From: Aestuariivirga sp.
GTDB taxonomy: Bacteria > Pseudomonadota > Alphaproteobacteria > Rhizobiales > Aestuariivirgaceae
Assembly (NCBI RefSeq): GCF_020252395.1
Contig: NZ_JADCDB010000009.1
Coordinates: 83,172 to 147,171 of the forward strand
Direction of reading: 5' to 3'
DNA: 64,000 nucleotides
Shown: piece after piece, positions 28,756-37,424 of the stretch
Layout: every line of letters starts with the position of its first letter
Numbering within the stretch: position 1 is the first letter of the stretch
Made by a program: the position numbers and the translations under genes
The notes under the pieces: generated by a model
What the model was told of the DNA's origin: nothing
Databases searched by the model: none
What the model saw: only the letters and a program-made list of their open reading frames with translations

Positions 28756-28932
28756 GGTTTACGGCACTGGACAAGGAAAGCTAAAGAGGGGGCAGACTAG
28801 GTATCTGCACTGGCTGGCTGGGATGCGCCATGTGCGGGGAGCGCCCAAGGTACACAAGGGCGCGGGGCAACCCAGAGATGGCCCTGTCACTCAACCGGCC
28901 TGCCAAGGTGAGGCGGCCCGTGGGTGACTGCC

Positions 28933-29193
28933 ATGGAACAAGACACAATCAACGCAATTGCGGATGCCGTCGCTGAGCGCATCCTGAGGGACCTGCCCCG
29001 TGGGCGGGTGCCTGTTACGCCCGAGTATCTGACCGCCGAACAGGTGGCGCAGATGACGGGCTTCTCGCCAAAGGCGCTGGAGGCATACCGTGCCAAGCGC
29101 ATCGGCCCCAACTACCTGAAGGTCGGACACAGTGTGCGCTACCGCGCCGATGACGTTCGGGCTTGGGTTGAAGCTGGGGGGCCGGAGGCATGA
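28933..29193 (+). CDS. AlpA/excisionase-like helix-turn-helix protein
   Basis: 86 residues. The C-terminal part (YLTAEQVAQMTGFSPKALEAYRAKRIGPNYLKVGHSVRYRADDVRAWV) is the MerR-like HTH of AlpA/Xis proteins. It may control excision or transcription. An in-frame GTG at 28924 is an alternative start. Its stop overlaps the start of the replication gene (ATGA). Confidence 0.85.
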   Translation: MEQDTINAIADAVAERILRDLPRGRVPVTPEYLTAEQVAQMTGFSPKALEAYRAKRIGPNYLKVGHSVRYRADDVRAWVEAGGPEA

Positions 29194-31577
29194 GTGGCCA
29201 TCTAGATAAGAGAGGCCCCGGCGCTGGGACGGGCACCGGGGCGGAGACTGACAATACCCTAGCTCAAGGTGCATCGAATATACCCGAGGGCGAAGCACCG
29301 CGCGAGGGCGAAGGCTTGTTGCTTGGGCGCACGGATGATGCGGAGGAGTTCCTTGAGAACTGGCGGCGCGGCGGGCCTTGGGTGCTGACCTCAATTGTCC
29401 CGGATGGCGGAAGGACAACCACCCGGACATTCAGAGCCAGTGAGCGCCTCGCCATGCGTGACTGGATTGAGGAGAGACAGGGCCGCGAGAACATCTACTT
29501 TTCTGTCAACGACCTCTCGCGCAGCGTCAGCAAGAAGGCTGACAAGGATGATGTGACAGCGCTGCGGGCGCTGCATGTTGACGTGGACCCAAGGCCGGGC
29601 GAACCGCTGGCCACGGAGCGGGCGCGTGCAGAGAAGTTGTTGCGGGAGTACAGGCCCGCGCCGACAGTGATCATCGACAGCGGAGGCGGCTTTCAGGGCT
29701 TCTGGCTGGGCGAGAAACCTGAGCCGCTGCCCGCCGCTGGCACACCCGAACGGGAAGGCACAGTGGAGGATGCGGAGCATCGCAACCTTGCTATTGAGAC
29801 CTCACTACAGGCGGATGCGTGTCACAACATTGACCGCATCATGCGGCTCCCCGGGACGGTGAACCTGCCCAACAAGAAGAAGCTCGCCAAGGGCCGCATC
29901 CCCGCGCTCGCCCGTGTCGTGGAGGCAGACTGGACACGCCGCTACACGCTGGGCGACTTCCCGCGCGCCGCTGCCGTGAAGATTGGCACTGTCAGCGCAG
30001 CGCCGTTGCGTGTGTCGGCTTCCCCAGCGGTTGGCGTCATGGTCAGCGACCTGCCAATCCCTGACAAATGCAAGCAGGTCATCGTCATGGGCCATGATCC
30101 AGATGACCCGGGGCGCTGGGATGGAGCAATCGGCCCGGATGGCAAGTGGAGTGGCGACCGCTCCAAGGTTGTCTGGTGGGTCACATGCGAGATGGTGCGC
30201 GCGGGATGCACCGATGATGTGATAGCAGGCGTCTTGCTTGACCCCGACTATGCAATCAGTGCGCACGTCCGCGAACAGAAGGGCAGCGAGCGATATGCGC
30301 GGCGTCAGGTTGCTAAGGCGCGCGAGGAGGCGGACAGCGCCTTTGCTTGCGACAAGGACGGCAACCCCTACAGCAACAGCCAGCACAACATCCGCGTGGC
30401 GCTGCGCAAGCTGAACGTGGAGCTGAGGCACGACCTGTTTGCGGGGCGCGCTCTTGTGGAGGGGCTGGACGGCTACGGCCCGAACCTTGACGACGATGCA
30501 ACAAACCGCCTCTGGCTTGAGGTTGATGCGCGTTTCAAGTTCCGCCCGACAGTGGACTTCTTCAACCGTGTACTGAGCGACCGGGCGCGGCAGAGCACCT
30601 TCCACCCTGTTGTTGACTACCTTGACGGGCTCCGCTGGGATGGTGTGCCGCGCCTCGGGCGGTGGCTTGTCGAGTACGGCGGCGCTGCCGACACGCGCTA
30701 TGTCAGGGCCGTTGGCGAGCTAGTCCTTGTTGCTGCTGTCCGACGGGTGCGCAGGCCGGGCGCAAAGTTCGATGAGATGCTAGTGCTTGAGTCAGAACAG
30801 GGAAAGGACAAGTCAACTGCCCTGAAGGTGCTGGCCATCCGTGAGGACTGGTTCACCGATGACCTCCCACTGAATGCAGAGAGCAAGCGCGTGATTGAGG
30901 CACTGTCAGGCAAGTGGATTGTCGAGGCTGGCGAGTTGAAGGGCATGAGGAAGGGCGGGGCTGACCATTTGAAGGGCTTCCTCTCCCGCTCCCACGACCG
31001 GGCGCGCATGTCATACGACCGGCGCGAGCGAGAGGTGCCAAGACAGTGCATCATCATCGGCACGACCAACGACAGCCGCTACCTGCGCGACACGACAGGC
31101 AACCGGCGCTTCTGGCCGGTGCGCGTCCAGCCCTTCAAGATTGCTGAGCTGCGGCGCGACCGTGACCAGCTTTGGGCGGAGGCCGCCGCACGTGAGGCTG
31201 AGGGCGCGTCCATCCGCCTTGACCCAGAGCTGTGGGCAGATGCAACGGCAGAGCAAGAAGCCCGCCGAGTGGAGGACCCATTCTTTGAGCGGCTGCACGG
31301 CGCGCTGGGCGAGGAAGTTGAGGGCAAGCTGCGGGCTGAGGACGCTTGGCGGATAGTCGGCAAGCCCGCCGGGATGCGGACTCAGGACGACAACGAGCGG
31401 CTGGGAGAGGCCCTCCGCCGCTTGAACTTTGACAGGCGTCAGCTCCGGTTCGGTGGAAACCCCGAGGGGTGCTATGTCAGGGGCGACCGCCGCCAGCGGA
31501 TTGTGCCAAAGTTTGACCCCAATGGCGAGCTGGACGGTGTCTCGATCACGGACGGCGGCCCGGGGGACCCGTTCTAG
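29190..31577 (+). CDS. Primase / VapE-type helicase replication protein
   Basis: 795 residues in two parts. The N-terminal half has an archaeo-eukaryotic primase-like site (LRALHVDVDP around residue 127 and SGGGFQGFWL), after a basic DNA-binding start. The C-terminal half is a VapE (PF05272) P-loop domain: LVLESEQGKDKST (about residue 531, a variant Walker A), WIVEAGELKGMRK (Walker B region) and IIGTTNDSRYLRDTTGNRRFWPV (sensor). Such fusions start DNA replication in satellites and small integrative elements. The iteron cluster lies directly downstream. Confidence 0.92.
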   Translation: MSGHLDKRGPGAGTGTGAETDNTLAQGASNIPEGEAPREGEGLLLGRTDDAEEFLENWRRGGPWVLTSIVPDGGRTTTRTFRASERLAMRDWIEERQGRENIYFSVNDLSRSVSKKADKDDVTALRALHVDVDPRPGEPLATERARAEKLLREYRPAPTVIIDSGGGFQGFWLGEKPEPLPAAGTPEREGTVEDAEHRNLAIETSLQADACHNIDRIMRLPGTVNLPNKKKLAKGRIPALARVVEADWTRRYTLGDFPRAAAVKIGTVSAAPLRVSASPAVGVMVSDLPIPDKCKQVIVMGHDPDDPGRWDGAIGPDGKWSGDRSKVVWWVTCEMVRAGCTDDVIAGVLLDPDYAISAHVREQKGSERYARRQVAKAREEADSAFACDKDGNPYSNSQHNIRVALRKLNVELRHDLFAGRALVEGLDGYGPNLDDDATNRLWLEVDARFKFRPTVDFFNRVLSDRARQSTFHPVVDYLDGLRWDGVPRLGRWLVEYGGAADTRYVRAVGELVLVAAVRRVRRPGAKFDEMLVLESEQGKDKSTALKVLAIREDWFTDDLPLNAESKRVIEALSGKWIVEAGELKGMRKGGADHLKGFLSRSHDRARMSYDRREREVPRQCIIIGTTNDSRYLRDTTGNRRFWPVRVQPFKIAELRRDRDQLWAEAAAREAEGASIRLDPELWADATAEQEARRVEDPFFERLHGALGEEVEGKLRAEDAWRIVGKPAGMRTQDDNERLGEALRRLNFDRRQLRFGGNPEGCYVRGDRRQRIVPKFDPNGELDGVSITDGGPGDPF

Positions 31578-32128
31578 GCCGTTACGCCACCGGAAGGCCG
31601 TTACGGCTAAGCTGTTGAGGGCGTGGAGATATTGCCCAACGTAACCCCCGTATTGGCCCGTATTCGCAGTTGCATAGACTTCCCCGGCGGGCAGCGGAGG
31701 AAGCCCAAGGCGGGCGCGCTCCACGCCCTGCTCCTCTACTCTATACTTCTTAGGGGGTTACGGGGAGTTACGGAAGGAAAGAGCCAGCGACGGTGGAACT
31801 TAGCCGTAGCTCCCCGGGGGATACGGTGTCGGTTACGGCGCGGGTTACGGTGGTGCGCTTCCTTCTGGGCATATTGGCAAGCAACCACATCCTTTGCGCC
31901 GCCCTAAAAGGTCCGTCACTTCGCGCGTTGGCTGGGCCGGTGCGCACGGCTCTGTCCACCCCGCAAAGGTGTTCCCCGTAACAGGCGGAAACGCCAACAA
32001 TTCCAAGGCGGGGATTACAGCAAGGAACCCACCCCCAAGCCGGTCCCCTGAGGGGTGCTTTCCGCTAGACGGCCTGTGTCTGTTCACGCTATGTTCTACC
32101 ATGGGTTGCAGAAATGGAGAGAACGTCA
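31578..32128 (+). other. GTTACG iteron-like cluster, candidate replication origin
   Basis: The 551-bp gap after the primase gene holds eight copies of GTTACG. Direct copies start at 31581, 31600, 31757, 31767, 31832 and 31844; inverted copies are at 31640-31645 and 31977-31982. Chance would give well under one in this length. Most direct copies extend to GTTACGG. No gene-like frame fills the region. Rep-adjacent iterons are typical of satellite origins; function is inferred. Confidence 0.6.
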
Positions 32129-32737
32129 ATGGAGCGCCGCGCCGCCATCTATGCCCGGGTCAGCACCGGGGAACAGACAACAGACAACCAGCTCCTCAGG
32201 CTGAGGGAGGTTGCCGCCCGGGCGGGCTTCCGCGTCGTGGCAGAGTACGTTGAGACAGCCTCGGGCGCTGTGGGGCGCAAGCCGCGAGCCCAGCTTGAGG
32301 TGATGATGGAGGACGCGGCCCGGCGCAAGTTTGACATCCTCCTCGCATGGGATGTTTCGCGCCTGAGCCGGAGCCTCAACCAGCTTGTTGGGCTGTTCGA
32401 GACGCTCCGTGCACTGAGCATTGACCTGATCCTTGAGCAACAGGGCGTTGACACCTCCACCCCGGCGGGCCGCGCGCTGTTGCAGATGAGCGGCGTGTTC
32501 GCTGAGTTTGAGCGGGCCATGATCGTTGAACGCACCAAGGCCGGGATGATGCGCGCCCGATTGATGGGCAAGCAGATAGGCCGCGCTCCCGCCGGTGACG
32601 GAATTGTTGAAGCCATCCGGGCGCTGCGTGAACAGGGCATGGGGATGGACCGCATTGCCCGCGAATTGAAGTGCGGCAAGGGCCTCTCACAAAGGGTCTG
32701 CCAAGCATATGACAGGGAGGCCGTCCATGCAGGATGA
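32129..32737 (+). CDS. Serine recombinase (resolvase/invertase family)
   Basis: 202 residues. RAAIYARVST carries the nucleophile Ser, followed by the resolvase blocks FDILLAWDVSRLSRSLNQLV and LQMSGVFAEFERAMIVERTKAGM, and a C-terminal HTH (GIVEAIRALREQGMGMDRIARELK). It may resolve dimers or invert DNA. The start at 32129 has GGAGAG upstream. It is the element's second recombinase; its stop overlaps the next gene. Confidence 0.93.
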   Translation: MERRAAIYARVSTGEQTTDNQLLRLREVAARAGFRVVAEYVETASGAVGRKPRAQLEVMMEDAARRKFDILLAWDVSRLSRSLNQLVGLFETLRALSIDLILEQQGVDTSTPAGRALLQMSGVFAEFERAMIVERTKAGMMRARLMGKQIGRAPAGDGIVEAIRALREQGMGMDRIARELKCGKGLSQRVCQAYDREAVHAG

Positions 32738-33209
32738 CAGCGAGAGGTTTGACGCGCCATCGCGCCGCGTTGCCACGGTTGGCGGAGGAGCGCCGTCCTA
32801 CCGTGTTGGCAGGAAGGGCCTCAAGATCATTGAGGAGCTGTCAGCCCGGGGCGTTGCCGAGGCCACGATTGCGAAGGCGCTGCGCATGGGCAAGGACGCA
32901 TTCCGGGCTGCCAAGCGCCGTGACCCGGCGGTGCAGGAGGCCATAGACCGGGGCCGCGCCGTTGAGCATGACCGGCTTGTTGGCGTCCTGCATGAACAGG
33001 CGATGGCGGGGCAGTACGTGCCGGCCATGTTCTTGCTCAAGGCGCGCCATGGCTACCGCGAGGGCGATGCGTTTGAGGCCAACGTGAATGTCAGCATCGG
33101 GACCGGCGGTGTGATCCTCATGCCGACAAAGCAGAGCGTGGAGGAGTTCCTTGCTGAGAACCCGGGCGAGGTCATCGACATGAGACCCTCCTCTGTTCGC
33201 GGGGACTGA
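32727..33209 (+). CDS. HTH protein resembling phage small terminase subunit
   Basis: 160 residues. The N-terminal HTH (GLKIIEELSARGVAEATIAKALRMGKDAF) is followed by AVQEAIDRGRAVEHDRLVGVLHEQAMAGQYVPAMFLLKARHGYREGD. This pattern occurs in small terminase-like DNA-recognition proteins of alphaproteobacterial phages. GGGAGG precedes the ATG at 32727. If it is a small terminase it could redirect packaging of a helper phage, as in PICIs (inference). No large subunit is present. Confidence 0.6.
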   Translation: MQDDSERFDAPSRRVATVGGGAPSYRVGRKGLKIIEELSARGVAEATIAKALRMGKDAFRAAKRRDPAVQEAIDRGRAVEHDRLVGVLHEQAMAGQYVPAMFLLKARHGYREGDAFEANVNVSIGTGGVILMPTKQSVEEFLAENPGEVIDMRPSSVRGD

Positions 33210-33213
33210 GCCG

Positions 33214-33492
33214 ATGGCTGAGACGCGCCTTGAGGCTTATGGGCACGCGGCAGGGCTCCTGCGGAACCTTGGCTACATCGCCCGTGCCGAGGCGGCATGG
33301 ACGCCGCCCGGGCGGACTTCGCCCGTTGTTGCCCTCATCTCAGACGCGCCGGAGATTGTTGTCGGCTATGCCTTGGCGATCACAGCATCTGAGCCTGAGG
33401 CACACCTGCCGGACGCCCGCGCCTTCGCGGGACGCCCGCCCCCGGGCAAGCCCGGTGAAACGCAGTCCGGCTGGTACCGCGAGCCCGCGTAA
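33214..33492 (+). CDS. Hypothetical protein of the island (92 aa)
   Basis: Starts 4 bp after the preceding stop. The sequence (LEAYGHAAGLLRNLGYIARAEAA...PVVALISDAPEIVVGYALAI) is Ala- and Pro-rich with no recognised domain. Codon use matches the other island genes, which use Gtt/Ctt more than the flanking chromosome. Function unknown. Confidence 0.6.
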   Translation: MAETRLEAYGHAAGLLRNLGYIARAEAAWTPPGRTSPVVALISDAPEIVVGYALAITASEPEAHLPDARAFAGRPPPGKPGETQSGWYREPA

Positions 33493-33590
33493 CACAACAA
33501 GCCTTTCCCGTCGCGCGCCCCATGCCCGGGGCGTATCTTCTTGCGAGAGGCGCACCACTGGCGGTGCAGCCACCTGCGATGGAGCAAGGC

Positions 33591-34298
33591 ATGGCGGAAC
33601 CCGCCCTACAAATCCCCCCAATGGACAAGCCCGCCCTCAGTGTTGCCGAGGTTGTCTCGCTTGCTGAGTTTGTTGCACGGCGCGCTGAGAAGTTTGGCAG
33701 CGTGGTCAGTGACCTTGAAGCCGGAGTGTGCGCCCGCGCCGCTGAGACGGCTGAGAGCCTCGCCCGTGCAGGCTTCACCCCCAAGGACCAAGAAGCCGCC
33801 GCTCACAAGGCCGCCGCACAGGCGCTGACCCGCGTGACGAACGCAAGCTCTGAAACGCGCTGGGAGACGCTGCGCGAGCTGAATGCAGCCGCTGACAGCC
33901 TGTCCACCACCTCCCAGCTCTGGGCATCGCCCGTCACCGTCCTCGCCCGCGCCGGGCTTGGGTCACCGGAGCGCACTGCCTACATGCAGCAGCTCACCGG
34001 AGCTGCGAGCGTTGAGCTTCGCCAGATGGCCGCCTTTGCGGCCGCATCCAACAACAAGGTCCTAGGCGCTGCGCTTGTCAGCATCGTTGACCGCATGCCT
34101 GCCAAGTCCCGCCCGTTCTCCGCCAATGAGCTTGCTGACACGCTGGTCGGCAAGGAGGTCCGCGAGATGCAGGACGCAATCGCCGCCGTGCGCAATGCGG
34201 CCCAGCGCGCAATCGTGCGCAACCGTGAATTTGAGCGGGGACGCGTGAGCCCGCTGGACCGCGTGAAGCTCGCGCTCAACAACCCGAACAAGGAGTGA
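33591..34298 (+). CDS. Hypothetical alpha-helical protein of the island
   Basis: 235 residues from the ATG at 33591, which has GGAGCAAGGC upstream; longer starts lie at 33522 and 33579. Predicted largely helical, Ala-rich (AEVVSLAEFVARRAEKFGSV, AAAQALTRVTNASSETRWETL) with a basic C-terminus (RAIVRNREFERGRVSPLDRV). No domain recognised. Position after a small-terminase-like gene would suit a structural or scaffold-like role, but that is speculation. Confidence 0.6.
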   Translation: MAEPALQIPPMDKPALSVAEVVSLAEFVARRAEKFGSVVSDLEAGVCARAAETAESLARAGFTPKDQEAAAHKAAAQALTRVTNASSETRWETLRELNAAADSLSTTSQLWASPVTVLARAGLGSPERTAYMQQLTGAASVELRQMAAFAAASNNKVLGAALVSIVDRMPAKSRPFSANELADTLVGKEVREMQDAIAAVRNAAQRAIVRNREFERGRVSPLDRVKLALNNPNKE

Positions 34299-34304
34299 CA
34301 ATCC

Positions 34305-34568
34305 ATGGCTCTATTTTTGCTCTCACGCCCGCGCGGCGCTGAACAGCTCCGCAACCCCGCTGGCCTCCACGGCGCACTTGTCGATGCAGCGGACGCAACT
34401 GCCGCCATTGCTGCGGCCAACGCGCTCGCTGCCCCCTTGGGCCTTCCCTCTGCATTCACCGGCTACACCGCAACGCTTGTTGCGGCAACAGCCCAGGGCG
34501 GCTTTGTCCCGGCCCTCATTGAGGGCGAGGTGGTCGGCACTGCATACGGAACCCGGAGGGGCGCATGA
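34305..34568 (+). CDS. Hypothetical small protein of the island (87 aa)
   Basis: Sequence MALFLLSRPRGAEQLRNPAG...GFVPALIEGEVVGTAYGTRRGA, Ala-rich with no domain recognised. It starts 6 bp after the preceding stop (an ACAAGGAGTGAC site lies upstream), and its stop overlaps the next start (ATGA at 34565-34568). Function unknown. Confidence 0.6.
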   Translation: MALFLLSRPRGAEQLRNPAGLHGALVDAADATAAIAAANALAAPLGLPSAFTGYTATLVAATAQGGFVPALIEGEVVGTAYGTRRGA

Positions 34569-34942
34569 CGCCAGCTGAGGAGCGCGACCGCACGCTTGTC
34601 GCTGGCCTCCCGCTTGTGTTTGGGCGGAGGATGGCCCTTGCGCACGAGGCGCTCTTGCGCTTCGCCGGGGAGTGCGAGCCTGACCGCTGGCCAAGCGTGA
34701 AGTCCACCATCCGCTTCGCCGCTGCGCACGAGGTTGATGCTCAGGTCCTCGCGGCCCTTGTCGGCATTGTGTCCTACCGGCTCAGCCCAAAGGGCAAGCT
34801 GATATTCGCAGATGCGCAGCGCGCACCAGAGCTTGTACGCCGCACCTCACCGGGCCGCCTGCCCGGTAAGGTCCTCGCGGCATATGGGCTGTACGTTGCC
34901 GCCGCCACTCAGGCGGAGCGCGCCCGGGCGAACCTGCACTGA
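34565..34942 (+). CDS. Hypothetical protein of the island (125 aa)
   Basis: ATGA-coupled to the previous gene. The helical sequence (EERDRTLVAGLPLVFGRRMALAHEALLRFAGE...LAALVGIVSYRL) has no recognised domain. Last gene of the rightward block; a hairpin covers its stop codon. Confidence 0.6.
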   Translation: MTPAEERDRTLVAGLPLVFGRRMALAHEALLRFAGECEPDRWPSVKSTIRFAAAHEVDAQVLAALVGIVSYRLSPKGKLIFADAQRAPELVRRTSPGRLPGKVLAAYGLYVAAATQAERARANLH

Positions 34943-34969
34943 CCCCGCAAGCGGACGCTCACGGGGTCA
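34940..34969 (+). terminator. Hairpin at the end of the rightward island operon
   Basis: TGACCCCG/CGGGGTCA stem of 8 bp, including the stop codon of the last gene, loop of 14 nt; no T run. Confidence 0.5.
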
Positions 34970-35044
34970 CGCGACACGCAGCAAGAAGCGCCAACATTTC
35001 AGGGCCGCGCAATTGCAACTCCGCACGGCCCTTTCGGGGTGGTG

Positions 35045-35425
35045 TCAGTGGGCGGCCTCATATTCAGCAACAATGCGCCTCGCATTGACTGCGGCTTGCG
35101 TGACTGCATCAAGAGCCTCGGCAACGTGCTGGTTCTCCGGGTCGCCAAACTCCGCCGAATGCCATTCCGCCCAGCGGGCGATGGTATCCAGCACCGGCGG
35201 CAAGACCCTATGGTCACGATTGCCGGTTACCAAGTGGTGGCGAACCTGTTGTACGATCAGGTTGCCGAAGCGCTGCATCAGGCTCTCCATGCCGATGCAG
35301 TAGCCCCAGTCGAAGCCTGCCATCTCTTCAAGGTAATCCATCGTCCGCCGCACCTTCCGGCGCTCCGCCGCTTCCATCCGCGCATGGAGTTTGCGGACAT
35401 GTGGGGGCAATTCACTGATTGTCAT
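35045..35425 (-). CDS. Hypothetical protein of the island (126 aa)
   Basis: Preceded by AAAGGAGAACAGAG before the ATG, a good ribosome-binding site. It is charged and helical (VRKLHARMEAAERRKVRRTMDYLEEMAGF; RWAEWHSAEFGDPENQHVAEAL). No domain recognised. Last of three leftward genes, with a hairpin in front of it. Confidence 0.62.
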   Translation of the reverse strand: MTISELPPHVRKLHARMEAAERRKVRRTMDYLEEMAGFDWGYCIGMESLMQRFGNLIVQQVRHHLVTGNRDHRVLPPVLDTIARWAEWHSAEFGDPENQHVAEALDAVTQAAVNARRIVAEYEAAH

Positions 35426-35449
35426 CTCTGTTCTCCTTTGATGTTGAAG

Positions 35450-35478
35450 GCACCGCCCAACACCACGCCGGGCGGTGC
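35450..35478 (-). terminator. Intergenic hairpin (copy 2) in leftward island operon
   Basis: Perfect 9-bp stem GCACCGCCC/GGGCGGTGC, 7 bp beyond the stop of the upstream gene. Very similar to the hairpin at 35859-35887. Confidence 0.6.
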
Positions 35479-35485
35479 GGGGTTG

Positions 35486-35830
35486 TCAAAACGGCACGGG
35501 CGAGAAGTCCGGCACCTCAAGGTCACGCTGGTCAACGATGTGGTAAGTGCCATGGTAGCCACTGCGCACCGGCCCGAGCGGCACTTGGTCAGCCGCAAGG
35601 ACCCGATCCAGCCCGCCCTTGGCATTGGTGAGCCGGATGAAGTGGGCACCGGGCATCCCGTCCAGCCACTCCACCGCACCAGCACTCACCGCAACCCCGC
35701 CCCGGGCAAGGTCACTGTGGCACCAAAGGCAGATGGATCCATTTGCATCCTGATATGCGAGGTGGCGGCTCCCTCCGGGCCGCCGGTTGAAGATGCGCGC
35801 AGTTGCGGCATCAAAGCTCACTGCTTCCAT
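35486..35830 (-). CDS. Hypothetical protein of the island (114 aa) with CxxC
   Basis: The ATG is preceded by AAAGGAGATAGACA. The sequence contains ANGSICLWCHSDLARGG, with a Cys-x2-Cys-His unit that could bind metal, and ends in DLEVPDFSPVPF. No domain recognised. Middle gene of three, each followed by a hairpin. Confidence 0.62.
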   Translation of the reverse strand: MEAVSFDAATARIFNRRPGGSRHLAYQDANGSICLWCHSDLARGGVAVSAGAVEWLDGMPGAHFIRLTNAKGGLDRVLAADQVPLGPVRSGYHGTYHIVDQRDLEVPDFSPVPF

Positions 35831-35858
35831 TGTCTATCTCCTTTCCGCTGACAGCGAA

Positions 35859-35887
35859 GCACCGCCTGGCTGAGAGCCGGGCGGTGC
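35859..35887 (-). terminator. Intergenic hairpin (copy 1) in leftward island operon
   Basis: 8-bp stem GCACCGCC/GGCGGTGC, 7 bp after the stop of the upstream gene, near-identical to the hairpin at 35450-35478. Confidence 0.6.
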
Positions 35888-35893
35888 GGGGTT

Positions 35894-36172
35894 TCAGAGC
35901 GAGGCGCGGATCAACAACTCCAGCCCATCTCCTTCGCGGATTGATATGTGGCTGCCAGCTTCAAGCGCGCCGTTGACCGTGTTGCTGCTTTTAATGAGGG
36001 CGAGCATGAGGTGCGCAAAGTCTGCCATTGCGGGCCGAACCGGCCCCTGCACTAAAGCCACCTTGCCCCGCTTCAGCTTGACCTTGACCATCCCGGGCCT
36101 CAGAGCGCGGCGGGCCAAGTTAAGTGTGGCGAGCGCCCTTGCGACTTCTGAGATGTTTTGTTCTTCTGTCAT
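35894..36172 (-). CDS. Hypothetical protein of the island (92 aa)
   Basis: Starts MTEEQNISEVARALATLNLARRAL and has a basic stretch VKVKLKRGKVALVQG, then FAHLMLALIKSSNTVNGALEAG. First gene of the leftward trio; GGAGACTGGTA precedes the ATG. No domain recognised; size and charge would allow a small regulatory protein. Confidence 0.6.
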   Translation of the reverse strand: MTEEQNISEVARALATLNLARRALRPGMVKVKLKRGKVALVQGPVRPAMADFAHLMLALIKSSNTVNGALEAGSHISIREGDGLELLIRASL

Positions 36173-36677
36173 TACCAGTCTCCTGTTTTGGAGCGCTGGC
36201 AGCCGGACATGACTATGCGGCCGACAGCCAGCGCATGTTGCGCTTTGCTTGTCGGCTCACGGGTGGTCTTTGCTTCCGTGATGAGGGCCTAGCCGCGCCC
36301 TTTGGGCTCCCAGCCGGGATTGTGCGACCGTGCGCCAGTCTGGCCCACCTGTCCCAAACATGGCCAGCCGACCGGCGCGAGTCAACAGCTGAGTCCCCCA
36401 CTGATGTGACAGCTCCCACGCCGGTGGAGTTTGAGCCATCATGCAACTGACTCTGCTTGAATTTTCCTCTTTCGGGACAGGGATAGCTCTAGACGCGCTG
36501 TGGGACGACGCGCTAAAGCCGGATAAGAAATGGAGAACAAATTGTGAATAACACACTTGCCCGACTCATCTCCTACATGGCACCTCAAAGGAGTTGGGAA
36601 CATGGCGGCTTGCTAGCGACGCGCCGTGCTGTGGAGCTACAACTCAGCGCAAAACTCCATTGGCCGCATTAACGTCG
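36173..36677. other. Intergenic region at the left edge of the R-M cassette
   Basis: 505 bp between the leftward orphan operon and the methyltransferase. GC falls noticeably from about 36440 onward, marking the cassette edge. A 36-codon frame (36441-36551, starting MQLTLLEFSSFGTG) and an overlapping 42-codon GTG frame exist but have no supporting family. No controller (C-protein) gene is seen. Confidence 0.4.
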
Positions 36678-37424
36678 ATGTCCGAAGTGTCACACACAAG
36701 CCAGACGCAAATTATCAGTCATAACGCACTGGACCGAGCGGTGTTAGCCACAGCTCAGAGCACCATTCCAAACGCACAGGCCGAACTGAGTTACGCTCAA
36801 TCTGCAAGTAGCGAACATCGAAAACGATACGGGCAGTTTTTTACACCGCCTCGTTTGGCGGCGCTCATGGCTGACTGGATCGCAGAAGCCAATCCAAGCT
36901 ATCTTATCGACCCTGCGTTGGGCACGGGAATATTGACTCGCGCAGCACTTGCCCGTTGCCCAGAAACAAAGGTAGTTGCCTACGAACTTGATAGGGCAAT
37001 CCTTTCCAATGCTGATCTTGGAGACCCAGAGAGAGTTGAGGTGCGTTGCGAAAACTTCCTCTACTCGCCCTTCGAGCCATGTGATGCAATCACGATGAAT
37101 CCACCATACATTCGCCATCGCGAATTAACAGGACACGAAGAAGCTAGAAGTCGGGTCAGTGTGAGGGCCGGATTTGAGATTCCACGATCTGCAAATTTGT
37201 ACGTCTATTTCGTAGTAAAGGCATGCGTGCAGTTGAATCGCGGTGGTAGAGGCGCGTTCCTTATTCCCACCGAATGGATGAATGCCAACTTCTCGGCATC
37301 ATTTAAGAAATTCCTGCTGAGCGATGGCGGTCTTAGCCAGCTTGTCATGTTTTCAGGGTGCTCAAATATTTTCCAAGATGCACTGACAACTGCATCGATC
37401 TTACTCGTAGAGAAGAAAAAATGA
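36678..37424 (+). CDS. Adenine-N6 DNA methyltransferase, catalytic half (gamma class, split gene)
   Basis: 248 residues. RKRYGQFFTPPRLAALMADW is the gamma-class start region, LIDPALGTGILTRAAL is the AdoMet-binding motif I, and MNPPYIRH is the catalytic NPPY. It stops at LLVEKKK, just where the target-recognition domain should begin. Methylation would protect the element's recognition sites. The ATG at 36678 is the best start; a TTG at 36594 opens the frame earlier. The A6 run and ATGA junction with the next frame are described separately. Confidence 0.88.
   Translation: MSEVSHTSQTQIISHNALDRAVLATAQSTIPNAQAELSYAQSASSEHRKRYGQFFTPPRLAALMADWIAEANPSYLIDPALGTGILTRAALARCPETKVVAYELDRAILSNADLGDPERVEVRCENFLYSPFEPCDAITMNPPYIRHRELTGHEEARSRVSVRAGFEIPRSANLYVYFVVKACVQLNRGGRGAFLIPTEWMNANFSASFKKFLLSDGGLSQLVMFSGCSNIFQDALTTASILLVEKKK

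Noticed and set aside
36441..36551. A 36-codon frame as an R-M controller gene
   Set aside because: Too short, no HTH, no clear ribosome-binding site.
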